From contig CAMFIB010000001.1 in assembly GCA_945952465.1 (NCBI GenBank), positions 1,426,001 to 1,490,000 on the forward strand: a stretch of 64,000 nt of DNA, in the 5' to 3' direction. Shown one piece after another: positions 1 through 10,227 of this stretch (its first letter is position 1; each line of letters begins with the position of its first letter). The notes beneath the pieces are model-generated. The model had not been told where the DNA came from. It ran no database searches and was given only the letters and a program-made list of their open reading frames with translations. This DNA is from an uncultured Pseudomonadota bacterium (lineage in GTDB: Bacteria; Pseudomonadota; Gammaproteobacteria; Burkholderiales; Burkholderiaceae_C). The position numbers and the translations under genes were made by a program.

Positions 1-2
1 TG

Positions 3-734
3 CTGCGTGAGGGCGAACGCCTGCTGGGCGAGATCGACGCGGTGGCCAACCGCGTGAAGCGGGTGGCCACCGGCTGGGAGGCGCAGCTCACGCTGTCGCT
101 CGACGGCATCATTTGCCGCACCACCGTGCTGGAACTGTGCGAAGCCTTCTTCGAGCTGAACCCGCCCACCCGCGTGAAGCTGCGCGAGGAAACGCTGTCG
201 GGCACGCTGGAGGCACTGACCTCCGGCCAGGCCGACCTGGCGCTGGGCGTGGCGCTGGAGGCCGGCAACATCGCCGGCCTGCAGACGCAGCCGATGGGCA
301 GCGTGCGCTTCGTCTTCGCGGTGGCGCCGCACCACCCGCTGGCCGCAGCGCCGGAGCCGCTGAACGACGCGCTGATCCAGCAGCACCGGGCGGTGGCGGT
401 GGCCGACTCGGTCTCGCGCGGGGGCGGCGTGACGATCGGCCTGCTCGGCGGGCAGGAGGTGTTCACCGTGGCCACCATGTCGGCCAAGCTGGAGGCGCAA
501 CTGCGCGGGCTGGGCGCCGGCTTTCTGCCCGAAGGGCTGGTCAAGCCCCACATCGACGCCGGCCGGCTGGTGGTGAAGCAGGTGGCGCGGCCCTCGCGGC
601 TGGTGCGGGTGAGCTACGCGTGGCGCACACCGCCGCGCGGCGCCGCGCCGGGCCGTGCGCTGGCCTGGTGGCTGGAGCGGCTGGAGCATGCGTCGGTGCG
701 CACCGCGCTGCTGGAGCGGCAGGCCACGTTCTGA
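3..734 (+). CDS. LysR-family transcriptional regulator, C-terminal part (5' end outside window)
   Basis: The reading frame is open from base 3, so the start and the N-terminal winged-helix DNA-binding domain lie upstream of the window. The 243 visible residues look like the two-lobed LysR effector-binding domain: a first beta strand (AQLTLSLDG), the motif DLALGVAL that usually lines the ligand cleft, a FVFAVAPHHPLA strand and a second lobe with GAGFLPEGLV. LysR proteins are about 300 residues, so roughly 60 are missing. The effector cannot be deduced. It ends 28 bases before an FAD oxidoreductase, which could be its target or simply a neighbour. Confidence 0.85.
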   Translation: MREGERLLGEIDAVANRVKRVATGWEAQLTLSLDGIICRTTVLELCEAFFELNPPTRVKLREETLSGTLEALTSGQADLALGVALEAGNIAGLQTQPMGSVRFVFAVAPHHPLAAAPEPLNDALIQQHRAVAVADSVSRGGGVTIGLLGGQEVFTVATMSAKLEAQLRGLGAGFLPEGLVKPHIDAGRLVVKQVARPSRLVRVSYAWRTPPRGAAPGRALAWWLERLEHASVRTALLERQATF

Positions 735-748
735 GCCGGCGGAGCGTG

Positions 749-754
749 TACAGT
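749..754 (+). promoter_or_regulatory. -10-like hexamer TACAGT close to the start codon
   Basis: TACAGT lies 8 bases before the ATG at 763, so transcription would begin within about 2 bases of the start codon. No Shine-Dalgarno is present. It belongs to the recurring near-leaderless pattern described in the findings. No clear -35 box. Confidence 0.4.
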
Positions 755-762
755 CGATCGCC

Positions 763-1818
763 ATGGCCCCTGCTCGCACCGCTCCTCTCCACATCGCCGT
801 GATCGGCGCCGGCATTGCCGGCATCGCCTGCGCCCGCACGCTGAAACAGGCCGGCCATTCGGTGGCCGTGTTCGAGAAGGCCACGGCGGTGGGCGGCCGC
901 ACCGCCACGCACGACACGCCCTTCGGCGCATTCGACGTCGGCGCCCAGTACTTCACCGTGCGCGACGCCCGCTTCCAGGCCGCGCTGGCCACGGTGCCGG
1001 GCGTTGCCAAGCCCTGGAGCGCCAACGCGGTGCGGGTGCTCGATGCCTTCGGCCGCGTCGCCGCCGCCAGCCTGCCGACCCGCGAATCGCACTGGGTCGC
1101 CACGCCCGGCATGAACGGCCTGGCCACCGCCTGGGCCGCCCCGCTGGTGGCCGACGGCGCCATCCGTTTCGACGCCCGCATCACCCGCATCGAGCCCGAC
1201 GCGCTCGACGCCTCCCGCTGGCAACTGCGCGCCGAAGGGGCCGACGGCGCCCAGCCGGTGCACGGCGGCTTCGACGCGGTGCTGCTTGCCATTCCCGCGC
1301 CACCGGCGCACGACCTGCTGCGCGCCAGCGGCGTGGCGAACAAGCTGCGCGACGCGCTGCGGCCGGTCGAGATCGCGCCGTGCTGGACGCTGATGGCCGC
1401 CTTCCCGCAGGCCAGCCAGCCCACGCTGGCCTACCTCGGCCCGCAATGGAACGCCGCCCGCAGCACCCACCACCGCATCGCCTGGCTGGCGCGCGAAGGC
1501 TCCAAGCCGCGGCGCGGCGGCGTGGAGCGCTGGGTGGCCCAGGCCAGCGCCGAATGGTCGGCCGAACATCTGGAAGACGACGCCGCGCGGGTGCAAGGCA
1601 AGCTGCTGCGCGCCTTCTCCGAAATCACCGGCATCCGCGCCGAACCGGCCTTCGCCGCCGTGCACCGCTGGCGCTTCGCCAAGACCACGAAACCGCTTGG
1701 CGACACGCATCTGTGGGACGCCAAGGCCCGCATCGGGCTGGTGGGCGACTGGTGCATCGGCCACCGGGTGGAAGACGCGTTCGTGTCGGGGCTGTCGCTG
1801 GCGCTCGACGTTGGATAA
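763..1818 (+). CDS. FAD/NAD(P)-dependent amine-oxidase-like (renalase-type) oxidoreductase
   Basis: 351 residues. A Rossmann dinucleotide-binding motif GAGIAG at residues 15-20, the ribose-binding acid in VFEK (E38) and the GGRT motif (44-47) are typical of the renalase/amine-oxidase flavoprotein group. The C-terminal block GLVGDWCIGHRVEDAF is the second FAD contact of the family. The substrate is unknown; bacterial renalase-like proteins oxidise nicotinamide adducts, but that cannot be assigned here. The ATG at 763 was chosen because the glycine motif then falls at the usual distance from the N-terminus; an in-frame ATG at 655 would overlap the LysR gene. Likely cytoplasmic. Confidence 0.8.
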   Translation: MAPARTAPLHIAVIGAGIAGIACARTLKQAGHSVAVFEKATAVGGRTATHDTPFGAFDVGAQYFTVRDARFQAALATVPGVAKPWSANAVRVLDAFGRVAAASLPTRESHWVATPGMNGLATAWAAPLVADGAIRFDARITRIEPDALDASRWQLRAEGADGAQPVHGGFDAVLLAIPAPPAHDLLRASGVANKLRDALRPVEIAPCWTLMAAFPQASQPTLAYLGPQWNAARSTHHRIAWLAREGSKPRRGGVERWVAQASAEWSAEHLEDDAARVQGKLLRAFSEITGIRAEPAFAAVHRWRFAKTTKPLGDTHLWDAKARIGLVGDWCIGHRVEDAFVSGLSLALDVG

Positions 1819-1836
1819 GCGCCGCTGGTTGGCGAC

Positions 1837-2853
1837 ATGAGCGCCGCCGGGCCGCTCCCAAGGCGCGAAGGCCCCCTCGGGGGGCAGCGAACCACACGCA
1901 GTGGGGAGCGTGGGGGCTATGTCGGACGCTTCGCCCCCTCCCCGACCGGCCCACTGCATGCGGGTTCATTGGTCGCTGCGCTCGCCAGTTGGCTCGACGC
2001 GCGTTCCCACCACGGCCGCTGGCTGGTCCGCATTGAAGACGTCGACACGCCGCGCTGCCTGCCCGGCATGGACGCGATCATCCTGCGCCAGCTCGCCGAC
2101 TGCGGCCTGCTGCCCGACGAACCGCCCGTCTGGCAGACCCGGCGCGCGCCGCTCTACGAGGCCGCGCTGCAGCGGCTGGTGGCGGCCGGCGCAGCCTACC
2201 CCTGCGCCTGCTCGCGAAAAGACATCGAGGCCGCACGGGCCGAGCGCGGCGAAAGCCGGGAGCGCTTCGGCGAGCTGGTCTACCCCGGCACCTGCCGCGG
2301 CGGCCTGCGGGGCCGCCCGGCGCGGGCCTGGCGCTTCGACACCCGTTTTTCAGAACAAAATCGGCCGCAAGTCAGCACGGAATCTGGCGTTTCAGCTATT
2401 GAATCAGGAGCAAACGGGGTGATTCGCTGGGCCGACCGGCGGCTCGGCCCGCAGGCGCAAGACGTGGAGCAGGCGGTGGGCGACTTCGTGCTGAAGCGCG
2501 CCGACGGCCTCTGGGCCTACCAGCTCGCGGTGGTGGTGGACGACGCCGACCAGCGCATCACCCACGTCGTGCGCGGCGAAGACCTGGCCGACAACACCGC
2601 CCGGCAGATCGCGCTGCAGCGCGCGCTGGGCGTGGCCACGCCCGCCTACCTGCACACGCCGCTGGTGCGCGCGGCCGACGGCCACAAGCTCTCCAAACAG
2701 AACGGCGCCGCCGCGGCCGACACCGCCTCGCCCCCGCAGGCCCTCGCCGCGCTGAACGCCGCCGCCGGGGCGCTGGGCCTGCCGCCGCAGCCCGGGCCCT
2801 TGCCCGCCGCGCTGGCCGCCTGGGTGGCCGCCTGGCGCGCGCCAACCGCCTGA
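1837..2853 (+). CDS. gluQ: Glutamyl-Q tRNA(Asp) synthetase
   Basis: A truncated glutamyl-tRNA synthetase paralogue that attaches glutamate to queuosine-34 of tRNA-Asp. The class I signature [14 protein letters not shown], zinc-site cysteines (CACS near residue 127, and YPGTC) and a KLSKQ version of KMSKS are visible. Only the catalytic half is present, as expected (338 residues; relatives about 290-310). Two insertions explain the excess. Residues 2-27 are translated from the G-rich dispersed repeat, and residues about 169-193 come from the 70-bp coding repeat, just before the [10 protein letters not shown] block. No in-frame ATG, GTG or TTG lies between the repeat and YVGRFAPSP, so the ATG at 1837 seems forced. 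queG also lies in this window. Confidence 0.9.
   Translation: MSAAGPLPRREGPLGGQRTTRSGERGGYVGRFAPSPTGPLHAGSLVAALASWLDARSHHGRWLVRIEDVDTPRCLPGMDAIILRQLADCGLLPDEPPVWQTRRAPLYEAALQRLVAAGAAYPCACSRKDIEAARAERGESRERFGELVYPGTCRGGLRGRPARAWRFDTRFSEQNRPQVSTESGVSAIESGANGVIRWADRRLGPQAQDVEQAVGDFVLKRADGLWAYQLAVVVDDADQRITHVVRGEDLADNTARQIALQRALGVATPAYLHTPLVRAADGHKLSKQNGAAAADTASPPQALAALNAAAGALGLPPQPGPLPAALAAWVAAWRAPTA
1845..1917 (+). repeat. G-rich dispersed repeat (family 2), copy read as the GluQ N-terminus
   Basis: The copy runs from GCCGGGCCGCTCCCAAGG to GGGGAGCGTGGGGG. It contains the self-complementary CCCCCTCGGGGGG and the stem CCACACGC/GCGTGGGG. Other copies are at 11886-12121 and 33414-33495. It starts a few bases into gluQ and is in frame with it. 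Confidence 0.8.
2345..2414 (+). repeat. 70-bp coding repeat (family 1), copy in gluQ
   Basis: Contains AACAAAATCGGCCGCAAGTC, then AGCACGGAATCTGGCG, GCTATTGAA and CAGGAGCAAA. It is translated in frame as a peptide with SEQNRPQVS and SAIESGAN. The same frame is used in the queG, mutL and DUF455 copies. Confidence 0.85.
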
Positions 2854-2902
2854 CGCGGTTTACGATCCGGCCTCCTCATCCGCCATTCGCAACCGCACCG
2901 CC

Positions 2903-3748
2903 ATGTCACGCCTGTTCGACTGCTTCTGCTACTTCAACGAAGACATGCTGCTGGAACTGCGGCTGCAAACACTGTGGGACCAGGTGGACGTGTTCGTCAT
3001 TTCAGAGGCCAGCTTCTCCCACCGCGGCCAGGACCGCGACACGCTGTTCGCGCCGGAGCGCTTCGCCAAGTACAGCAGCAAGATCCGCTACCTCAAGCTC
3101 GACCGCCGGCCGCCCGGACCCAACGATTTCTGGAAGAACGAGAACGCCATCCGCAACCACCTCTCGGCCGGCCTGGACGACGCCGCGCCGGACGACCGCA
3201 TCCTGGTTTCCGACCTCGACGAAATTCCCGAGCCGTCCACCATCGCCCGCTACAACCCGCGCTTCCTGCGCGGCGACTTCGAGCAGGCCTACTACGGCTA
3301 CTTCCTGAACAACCGGTGCTACGAACGCGGCCAGCCGCTGCGCTGGCAGGGCTCCAAGATCACGACCACGCAGCACTTCCGCGAGTTCTTCGGCAGCAAC
3401 GCGACCAGCGTGCGCTCGTACAAGTCGTCCGGCCCGCTGCGCAGCCTCAAGCGCGCGTGGTTCCGCCAGTTCCAGGTGCATCCCATCGCCAACGGCGGCT
3501 GGCACTTCACCTGGGTGCTGTCGATGGAAGACATCGTCCGCAAGATCGAGAACACGGCCCACCAGGAATTCAACACGCCGGAGCTGAAGAACCCGCGCCA
3601 CATCGAAGCCATGATCCGCGCCGGCCGCGACTTCCACAAGCCCGACACGCACTACGTGGCCGAGCCGGTCGGGCCGCAATTTCCCGCGCCGCTGGCCAGC
3701 CACCCCGAGCGCTACGCCGAATGGCTGCTGCCGCCCGGCACCGCGTAG
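2903..3748 (+). CDS. Glycosyltransferase family 17 protein
   Basis: 281 residues matching the GT17 family (beta-1,4-N-acetylglucosaminyltransferase-like, GT-A fold): the N-terminal [12 protein letters not shown] helix, the SEASFSHRG block, and the acidic motif SDLDEIPEP near residue 99 that would hold the nucleotide-sugar and metal. No signal peptide or membrane segment is seen, so it is probably cytosolic and may modify a surface polysaccharide. The acceptor is unknown. The gene stands alone between gluQ and trmB. A TACGAT -10-like hexamer at 2861-2866 would give a leader of about 30 bases. No other glycan gene is nearby. Confidence 0.85.
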   Translation: MSRLFDCFCYFNEDMLLELRLQTLWDQVDVFVISEASFSHRGQDRDTLFAPERFAKYSSKIRYLKLDRRPPGPNDFWKNENAIRNHLSAGLDDAAPDDRILVSDLDEIPEPSTIARYNPRFLRGDFEQAYYGYFLNNRCYERGQPLRWQGSKITTTQHFREFFGSNATSVRSYKSSGPLRSLKRAWFRQFQVHPIANGGWHFTWVLSMEDIVRKIENTAHQEFNTPELKNPRHIEAMIRAGRDFHKPDTHYVAEPVGPQFPAPLASHPERYAEWLLPPGTA

Positions 3749-3765
3749 ACCGGGCGGCCGCTCTC

Positions 3766-3771
3766 TACAAT
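3766..3771 (+). promoter_or_regulatory. -10-like hexamer TACAAT before trmB
   Basis: TACAAT ends 8 bases before the GTG start at 3780. Predicted transcripts would start almost at the codon. No Shine-Dalgarno. Confidence 0.45.
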
Positions 3772-3779
3772 CCGGCCCC

Positions 3780-4502
3780 GTGAACGACCTGCCCGACACC
3801 CCGCCCGCCACCGGCACCGCCCCCGACGGCGTGGCCTTTCCGCGCGCCATCAAGAGCTACGTGCGCCGCGCCGGCCGCACCACCACCGGCCAGGCCCGCG
3901 CCTTCGAGGAATTCGGGCCGCGTTTCATCGTGCCCTACCGCGCCGAGCCGCTCGACCTGACGGCCACCTTCGGCCGCGACGCGCCGGCGGTGCTGGAAAT
4001 CGGCTTCGGCATGGGCGAAACCACCGCCCACATCGCCGCGCTGAAACCCGACGTGAACTTCCTCTGCTGCGAGGTGCACGAACCCGGCGTCGGCGCGCTG
4101 CTCAAGCGCATCGGCGAGATGGGCCTGAGCAACATCCGCATCGTCTCGCACGACGCGGTCGAGGTGCTGGACCACATGCTGCAACCCGGCCAGCTCGACG
4201 GCATCCATCTCTTCTTCCCGGACCCCTGGCACAAGCTGCGCCACCACAAGCGCCGGCTGGTGCAGCCGCCGCTGGTGCACTGCCTCGCCGGCCGCCTCAA
4301 GCCCGGCGGCTACCTGCACTGCGCGACCGACTGGCAGCCCTATGCCGAGCAGATGCTGGCCGTCATCGGCGCCGAGCCGCTGCTGGCCAACACCGCGCCC
4401 GACTACGCGCCCCGGCCCGACTACCGGCCGGTGACCAAATTCGAGAAACGCGGCGTGAAGCTGGGCCACGGCGTCTGGGACCTGGTGTTCCGCAAGCTCT
4501 GA
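3780..4502 (+). CDS. trmB: tRNA (guanine-N7-)-methyltransferase
   Basis: 240 residues. Forms m7G46 in the variable loop of tRNAs with S-adenosylmethionine. The SAM-binding motif [11 protein letters not shown] (about residue 63), the acidic strand [10 protein letters not shown] and the family motif [16 protein letters not shown] (about residues 149-164) are all present, as is the C-terminal TKFEKRG. The start is a GTG at 3780, with TACAAT eight bases upstream and no ribosome-binding site. The RluA-type pseudouridine synthase starts 14 bases downstream, so two RNA-modification genes may be co-transcribed. Confidence 0.95.
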   Translation: MNDLPDTPPATGTAPDGVAFPRAIKSYVRRAGRTTTGQARAFEEFGPRFIVPYRAEPLDLTATFGRDAPAVLEIGFGMGETTAHIAALKPDVNFLCCEVHEPGVGALLKRIGEMGLSNIRIVSHDAVEVLDHMLQPGQLDGIHLFFPDPWHKLRHHKRRLVQPPLVHCLAGRLKPGGYLHCATDWQPYAEQMLAVIGAEPLLANTAPDYAPRPDYRPVTKFEKRGVKLGHGVWDLVFRKL

Positions 4503-4516
4503 CCGGGCCCGCCGCC

Positions 4517-5449
4517 ATGCGCCGACCGCGCCCGCCCAGCCGCGACGGCGTCGCCGCCAGCGTGGTCTGGGTACCAGCCGGCCACTGGGCCTCGGTGCTC
4601 GACTTCCTGGCCGAGCGGCTGCCCGCCGTCCCGCGAGCCGGCTGGGCCACCCGGCTGGCCGCCGGCGAGGTGCTCGACGCTTCCGGCCAGCCGCTCACCG
4701 ACGCGCCATTGACCGGCCCCTGCCACCTGCACTACTTCCGCGCGGTCGACGGCGAGCCCGATCCGCCCGAGGCGGAAGACATCCTGTTCCAGGACGATCA
4801 CCTGCTGGTCATCGACAAACCCGCCTTCATGCCGGTGATGCCCACCGGCCGCTTCGTGCAGCAAAGCCTGCTGGTGCGGCTGCGCCGGCGCACCGGCATC
4901 GACGACCTCGCGCCGCTGCACCGGCTGGACCGCGAAACCGCCGGCCTGGTGCTCTTCTCGCTGAACCCGGCCTCGCGCGGCCGCTACGTGGCGCTGTTCC
5001 GCGAGCGCACCATCACCAAGGTCTACGAGGCCATCGCCCCGCTGCCGCCGGCCAGCCTGGGTTTTCCACTGCGGCGCCAGAGCCGGCTGGAGCGCGACGA
5101 CACCCGCTTCTTTCTGCAGCACGAGGTGCCCGGCGAGCCGAACGCCACGGTCGACATCGACTGCCTCCAGCGCGGCCCGCGCCACGCGCTGTACCGGCTG
5201 CAGCCCGAAACCGGCCGGCTGCACCAGTTGCGGGTGCAGTTGCTGGGCCTGCTGGGCGGCCCCATCGTGAACGACCAGTTCTACCCCGTGCCCCGGCCGC
5301 CCGGCGACGACGACTTCACACGGCCGCTGCAACTTCTGGCCCGCTCGCTGGCTTTCAATGACCCGCTGACCGGCCAACCCCGCTCGTTCACCAGCCGTCG
5401 CGCGCTCGACCTGTCGCTGCTGCGCGCCGAAACCCGCCCCACGCCCTGA
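4517..5449 (+). CDS. RluA-family RNA pseudouridine synthase
   Basis: 310 residues. The catalytic motif HRLDRETAGL (catalytic Asp near residue 138), the preceding VIDKPAFMPVMPTG strand and the C-terminal ETGRLHQLRVQL motif define the RluA family. No S4 domain is evident; the N-terminal 75 residues are family-specific. Which rRNA or tRNA uridine is modified cannot be told from sequence. It follows trmB at 14 bases, suggesting one transcript. Its ATG lies close to trmB's stop, with no strong Shine-Dalgarno. Confidence 0.88.
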   Translation: MRRPRPPSRDGVAASVVWVPAGHWASVLDFLAERLPAVPRAGWATRLAAGEVLDASGQPLTDAPLTGPCHLHYFRAVDGEPDPPEAEDILFQDDHLLVIDKPAFMPVMPTGRFVQQSLLVRLRRRTGIDDLAPLHRLDRETAGLVLFSLNPASRGRYVALFRERTITKVYEAIAPLPPASLGFPLRRQSRLERDDTRFFLQHEVPGEPNATVDIDCLQRGPRHALYRLQPETGRLHQLRVQLLGLLGGPIVNDQFYPVPRPPGDDDFTRPLQLLARSLAFNDPLTGQPRSFTSRRALDLSLLRAETRPTP

Positions 5450-5483
5450 GCACCGCGGCCGGCTTCGCGGCGGCGGGCCTTCG

Positions 5484-5489
5484 TAAAAT
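5484..5489 (+). promoter_or_regulatory. -10-like hexamer TAAAAT before dnaG
   Basis: TAAAAT ends 5 bases before the dnaG ATG at 5495. No Shine-Dalgarno lies between. Predicted near-leaderless start. Confidence 0.45.
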
Positions 5490-5494
5490 CAGCC

Positions 5495-7393
5495 ATGGCC
5501 ATCCCCCAGTCGTTCATCCAGGAGCTGCTCGCGCGGGTGGACGTGGTGGAGGTGGTGGGCCGCCATGTGCAACTCAAAAAGGCCGGCGCCAACTACTCGG
5601 GCCTGTGCCCCTTCCACGGCGAGAAAACGCCCTCCTTCACCGTCAGCCCCAGCAAGCAGTTCTTCCATTGCTTCGGCTGCGGCAAGAACGGCAACGCGAT
5701 CGGCTTTTTGATGGAGCACGCCGGCATGGGCTTCATCGACGCGGTGAAAGACCTGTCGCAGCAGGTCGGCCTGCAGGTGCCGGACGACGACCTCAGCCCG
5801 CAGGACAAAGCCCGCGCCGCCGAGCGCCGCGAGAAGGAAGCCACGCTGACCGACGTGCTGGAAAAGGCCGGCGCCGACTGGCGGCGCTGCCTGAAGGACG
5901 CGCCCCGCGCCATCGAATACCTCAAAGGCCGCGGCCTCTCGGGCGAGGTGGCCCGGCGCTTCGGCCTGGGCTACGCGCCGGAAGGCTGGCGGCATCTGGC
6001 CAGCGTGTTCCCGCGTTACGACGACCCGCTGCTGGCCGAAAGCGGTCTGGTCATCCACGCCCAGGAAGACGGCGAAGAAGAAAAACGCTACGACCGCTTC
6101 CGCGACCGCGTGATGTTCCCCATCCGCAACGTCAAGGGCGAGTGCATCGGCTTCGGCGGCCGGGTGCTGGGCGACGGCACCCCCAAGTACCTGAACTCGC
6201 CGGAAACGCCGGTTTTCAGCAAGGGCCGCGAGCTGTACGGCCTGTTCGAGGCGCGCGCCGCGCTGCGCGACGCCGGCTACGTGCTGGTGACCGAGGGCTA
6301 CATGGACGTGGTGGCGCTGGCCCAGCTCGGTTTCCCCAATGCGGTGGCCACGCTGGGCACCGCCTGCACCACCGAGCATGTGCACAAGCTGTTCCGCTTC
6401 ACCGACGCGGTGGTCTTCAGCTTCGACGGCGACGGCGCCGGCCGGCGCGCGGCCCGCAAGGCGCTCGACGGCGCGCTGCCCTACGCCACCGACACCCGCA
6501 GCGTGAAGTTCCTGTTCCTGCCGGCCGAGCACGACCCCGACAGCTTCATCCGCGAACACGGCAAAGACGCCTTCGCCCGCTGCGTGGGCGACGCGGTGCC
6601 GCTCTCCCGCTTTCTGGTCGATTCCGCGCGCGAGGGCTGCGACCTGTCCACCGTCGAGGGCCGTGCCAAGCTGGCCAGCCAGGCACGGCCGCTGTGGGCG
6701 CCGCTGCCCGACGGCGCGATGAAACGCCAGCTGCTCGGCGAACTGGCCGAGCTGGTGCAGTTGCCTACCCGCGAGCTGACCGAGGTCTGGGCGCTGGCCG
6801 ACAGCAAATCGCACCCGCCGGCGCCGCCGGTTGATCGCTATCAAAATCAGAGCGAAGAACCCAGCAACGGCGCTGACTACCCGCCAAAAAACTTCTCAAA
6901 GCCGTTCCGCAAGGACCGCCCGGCGCCACGCCAGGGTTTCGGCCCGACCGGCGTGCGCGGCCGAACCGCGCCGCCCCGCCGCGAGGACCGGGCGCTGCAG
7001 TTGCTGTTCACCGAGCCGGGTGCCTGGGACGCGCTGTCCAACGCCGAGCACGCGCTGCTGTGCGGGCTGCCGGCGCCGCACGGCCCGCTGTTCGCCTGGC
7101 TCGACAGCCAGCACCAGGAGCACGGCCCCCAGCCCTGGCCGGCCCTGCGCGGCGCCCTGCCCGGCCACCCGGACGAGGACTGGGCGCTTCGGCTGGTCGC
7201 GCAGACGCCGGAGCAGATCCAGAACGACGCCGACGAGCTGCGTTCGGTGCTGCGCGAGCTGACCATCGAGGGCATGGAAAGCGAACTGCGGCGGCTCGCC
7301 ACACTGGCACCGTCAGACCCCGGCGCCTACGAGCGCTACCGTGCGCTGGACGCCGAATACCGCGCGGTGCGGGCCGGTTCGGCGGCGCGCTGA
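5495..7393 (+). CDS. dnaG: DNA primase
   Basis: 632 residues. Synthesises RNA primers for replication. The CHC2 zinc finger uses C38, H41, C59 and C62. The TOPRIM core has VTEGYMDVVAL and the metal-binding FSFDGDGAGRRAA. The C-terminal part (about 490-632) should be the DnaB-binding helical domain. A copy of the 70-bp repeat (reverse orientation) is read through at about residues 446-468, in the flexible linker between the polymerase core and the helicase-binding domain, where extra residues are likely tolerated. rpoD follows; the ribosomal gene rpsU of the classical operon is not upstream. Confidence 0.97.
   Translation: MAIPQSFIQELLARVDVVEVVGRHVQLKKAGANYSGLCPFHGEKTPSFTVSPSKQFFHCFGCGKNGNAIGFLMEHAGMGFIDAVKDLSQQVGLQVPDDDLSPQDKARAAERREKEATLTDVLEKAGADWRRCLKDAPRAIEYLKGRGLSGEVARRFGLGYAPEGWRHLASVFPRYDDPLLAESGLVIHAQEDGEEEKRYDRFRDRVMFPIRNVKGECIGFGGRVLGDGTPKYLNSPETPVFSKGRELYGLFEARAALRDAGYVLVTEGYMDVVALAQLGFPNAVATLGTACTTEHVHKLFRFTDAVVFSFDGDGAGRRAARKALDGALPYATDTRSVKFLFLPAEHDPDSFIREHGKDAFARCVGDAVPLSRFLVDSAREGCDLSTVEGRAKLASQARPLWAPLPDGAMKRQLLGELAELVQLPTRELTEVWALADSKSHPPAPPVDRYQNQSEEPSNGADYPPKNFSKPFRKDRPAPRQGFGPTGVRGRTAPPRREDRALQLLFTEPGAWDALSNAEHALLCGLPAPHGPLFAWLDSQHQEHGPQPWPALRGALPGHPDEDWALRLVAQTPEQIQNDADELRSVLRELTIEGMESELRRLATLAPSDPGAYERYRALDAEYRAVRAGSAAR
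6831..6900 (-). repeat. 70-bp coding repeat (family 1), copy in the DnaG linker
   Basis: On the minus strand it reads GTAGTCAGCGCCGTTGCTGG and then GATTTTGATAGCG, matching the core GTCAGCGCCGATGCTGG of other copies. dnaG reads the opposite strand in an open frame, giving VDRYQNQSEEPSNGADY. Confidence 0.7.
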
Positions 7394-7420
7394 GGCCCGG
7401 CGCGGCGCCACGCCGCACGG

Positions 7421-7426
7421 TATAAT
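7421..7426 (+). promoter_or_regulatory. Perfect TATAAT -10 hexamer upstream of rpoD
   Basis: TATAAT occurs 28 bases after the dnaG stop and 215 bases before the rpoD ATG, so rpoD probably has its own promoter and a leader of about 210 bases. No convincing -35 hexamer is seen. Confidence 0.5.
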
Positions 7427-7578
7427 CCTTTTCACTCCCGCAAGAGCGACAGCAACACCTCCGGCCCCGACCGCCCACCTCGGTTTTCACCACGGGTTTC
7501 CAGGTCAACTCCCGCAAGGGTTGCACACCAAATGATCGCCCTCACATCTTGCACTGGGTGTTACCCGTCTTGAGTCCT

Positions 7579-7611
7579 GCGCCGGGATGCCAGCGGCGCT
7601 GCCTGTTTTTT
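7579..7611 (+). terminator. Terminator-like hairpin inside the rpoD leader
   Basis: The stem GCGCCG/CGGCGC (7579-7584 and 7594-7599) has a 9-base loop and is followed by GCCTGTTTTTT. It lies only 30 bases before the rpoD start. It could end dnaG transcripts, or act as an attenuator of rpoD transcripts started at 7421. Confidence 0.55.
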
Positions 7612-7640
7612 CGTTCGTCTTTTTGTTTTGAGGTTGTTTG

Positions 7641-10022
<2,382 letters not shown>

Positions 10023-10044
10023 CCGCCTTTCTGCGGCTCACCCA

Positions 10045-10085
10045 AGCGCCCGCCCCGGCCAATGCTGGGGCGGGCGCTCCTGCTT
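10045..10085 (+). terminator. Intrinsic terminator after rpoD
   Basis: A perfect 12-bp stem, AGCGCCCGCCCC paired with GGGGCGGGCGCT (10045-10056 and 10067-10078), has a 10-base loop and is followed by a T-rich stretch CCTGCTTTT. It lies 23 bases after the rpoD stop. Confidence 0.85.
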
Positions 10086-10227
10086 TTGGAGCGCGCTGCA
10101 CCGTTTCGGCCAGCAGGACGGGGGCTTTACAAGGCAGCAATCCAATGTGTGACGCATTGCGACAAAATCCTCCACGGTCCCCAAGCGGGGCCTGTTCACA
10201 CGACCACGAACAACAAAAGGACAGGTG

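Noticed and set aside
541..1959. Long minus-strand open frame of 472 codons
   Set aside because: Antisense shadow of the FAD oxidoreductase. Composition is His/Gly/Ala/Arg-rich, without domains; the plus strand holds recognisable motifs.
7394..7640. tRNA or riboswitch in the dnaG-rpoD gap
   Set aside because: No cloverleaf or CCA end and no recognised aptamer; only a promoter-like and a terminator-like element.
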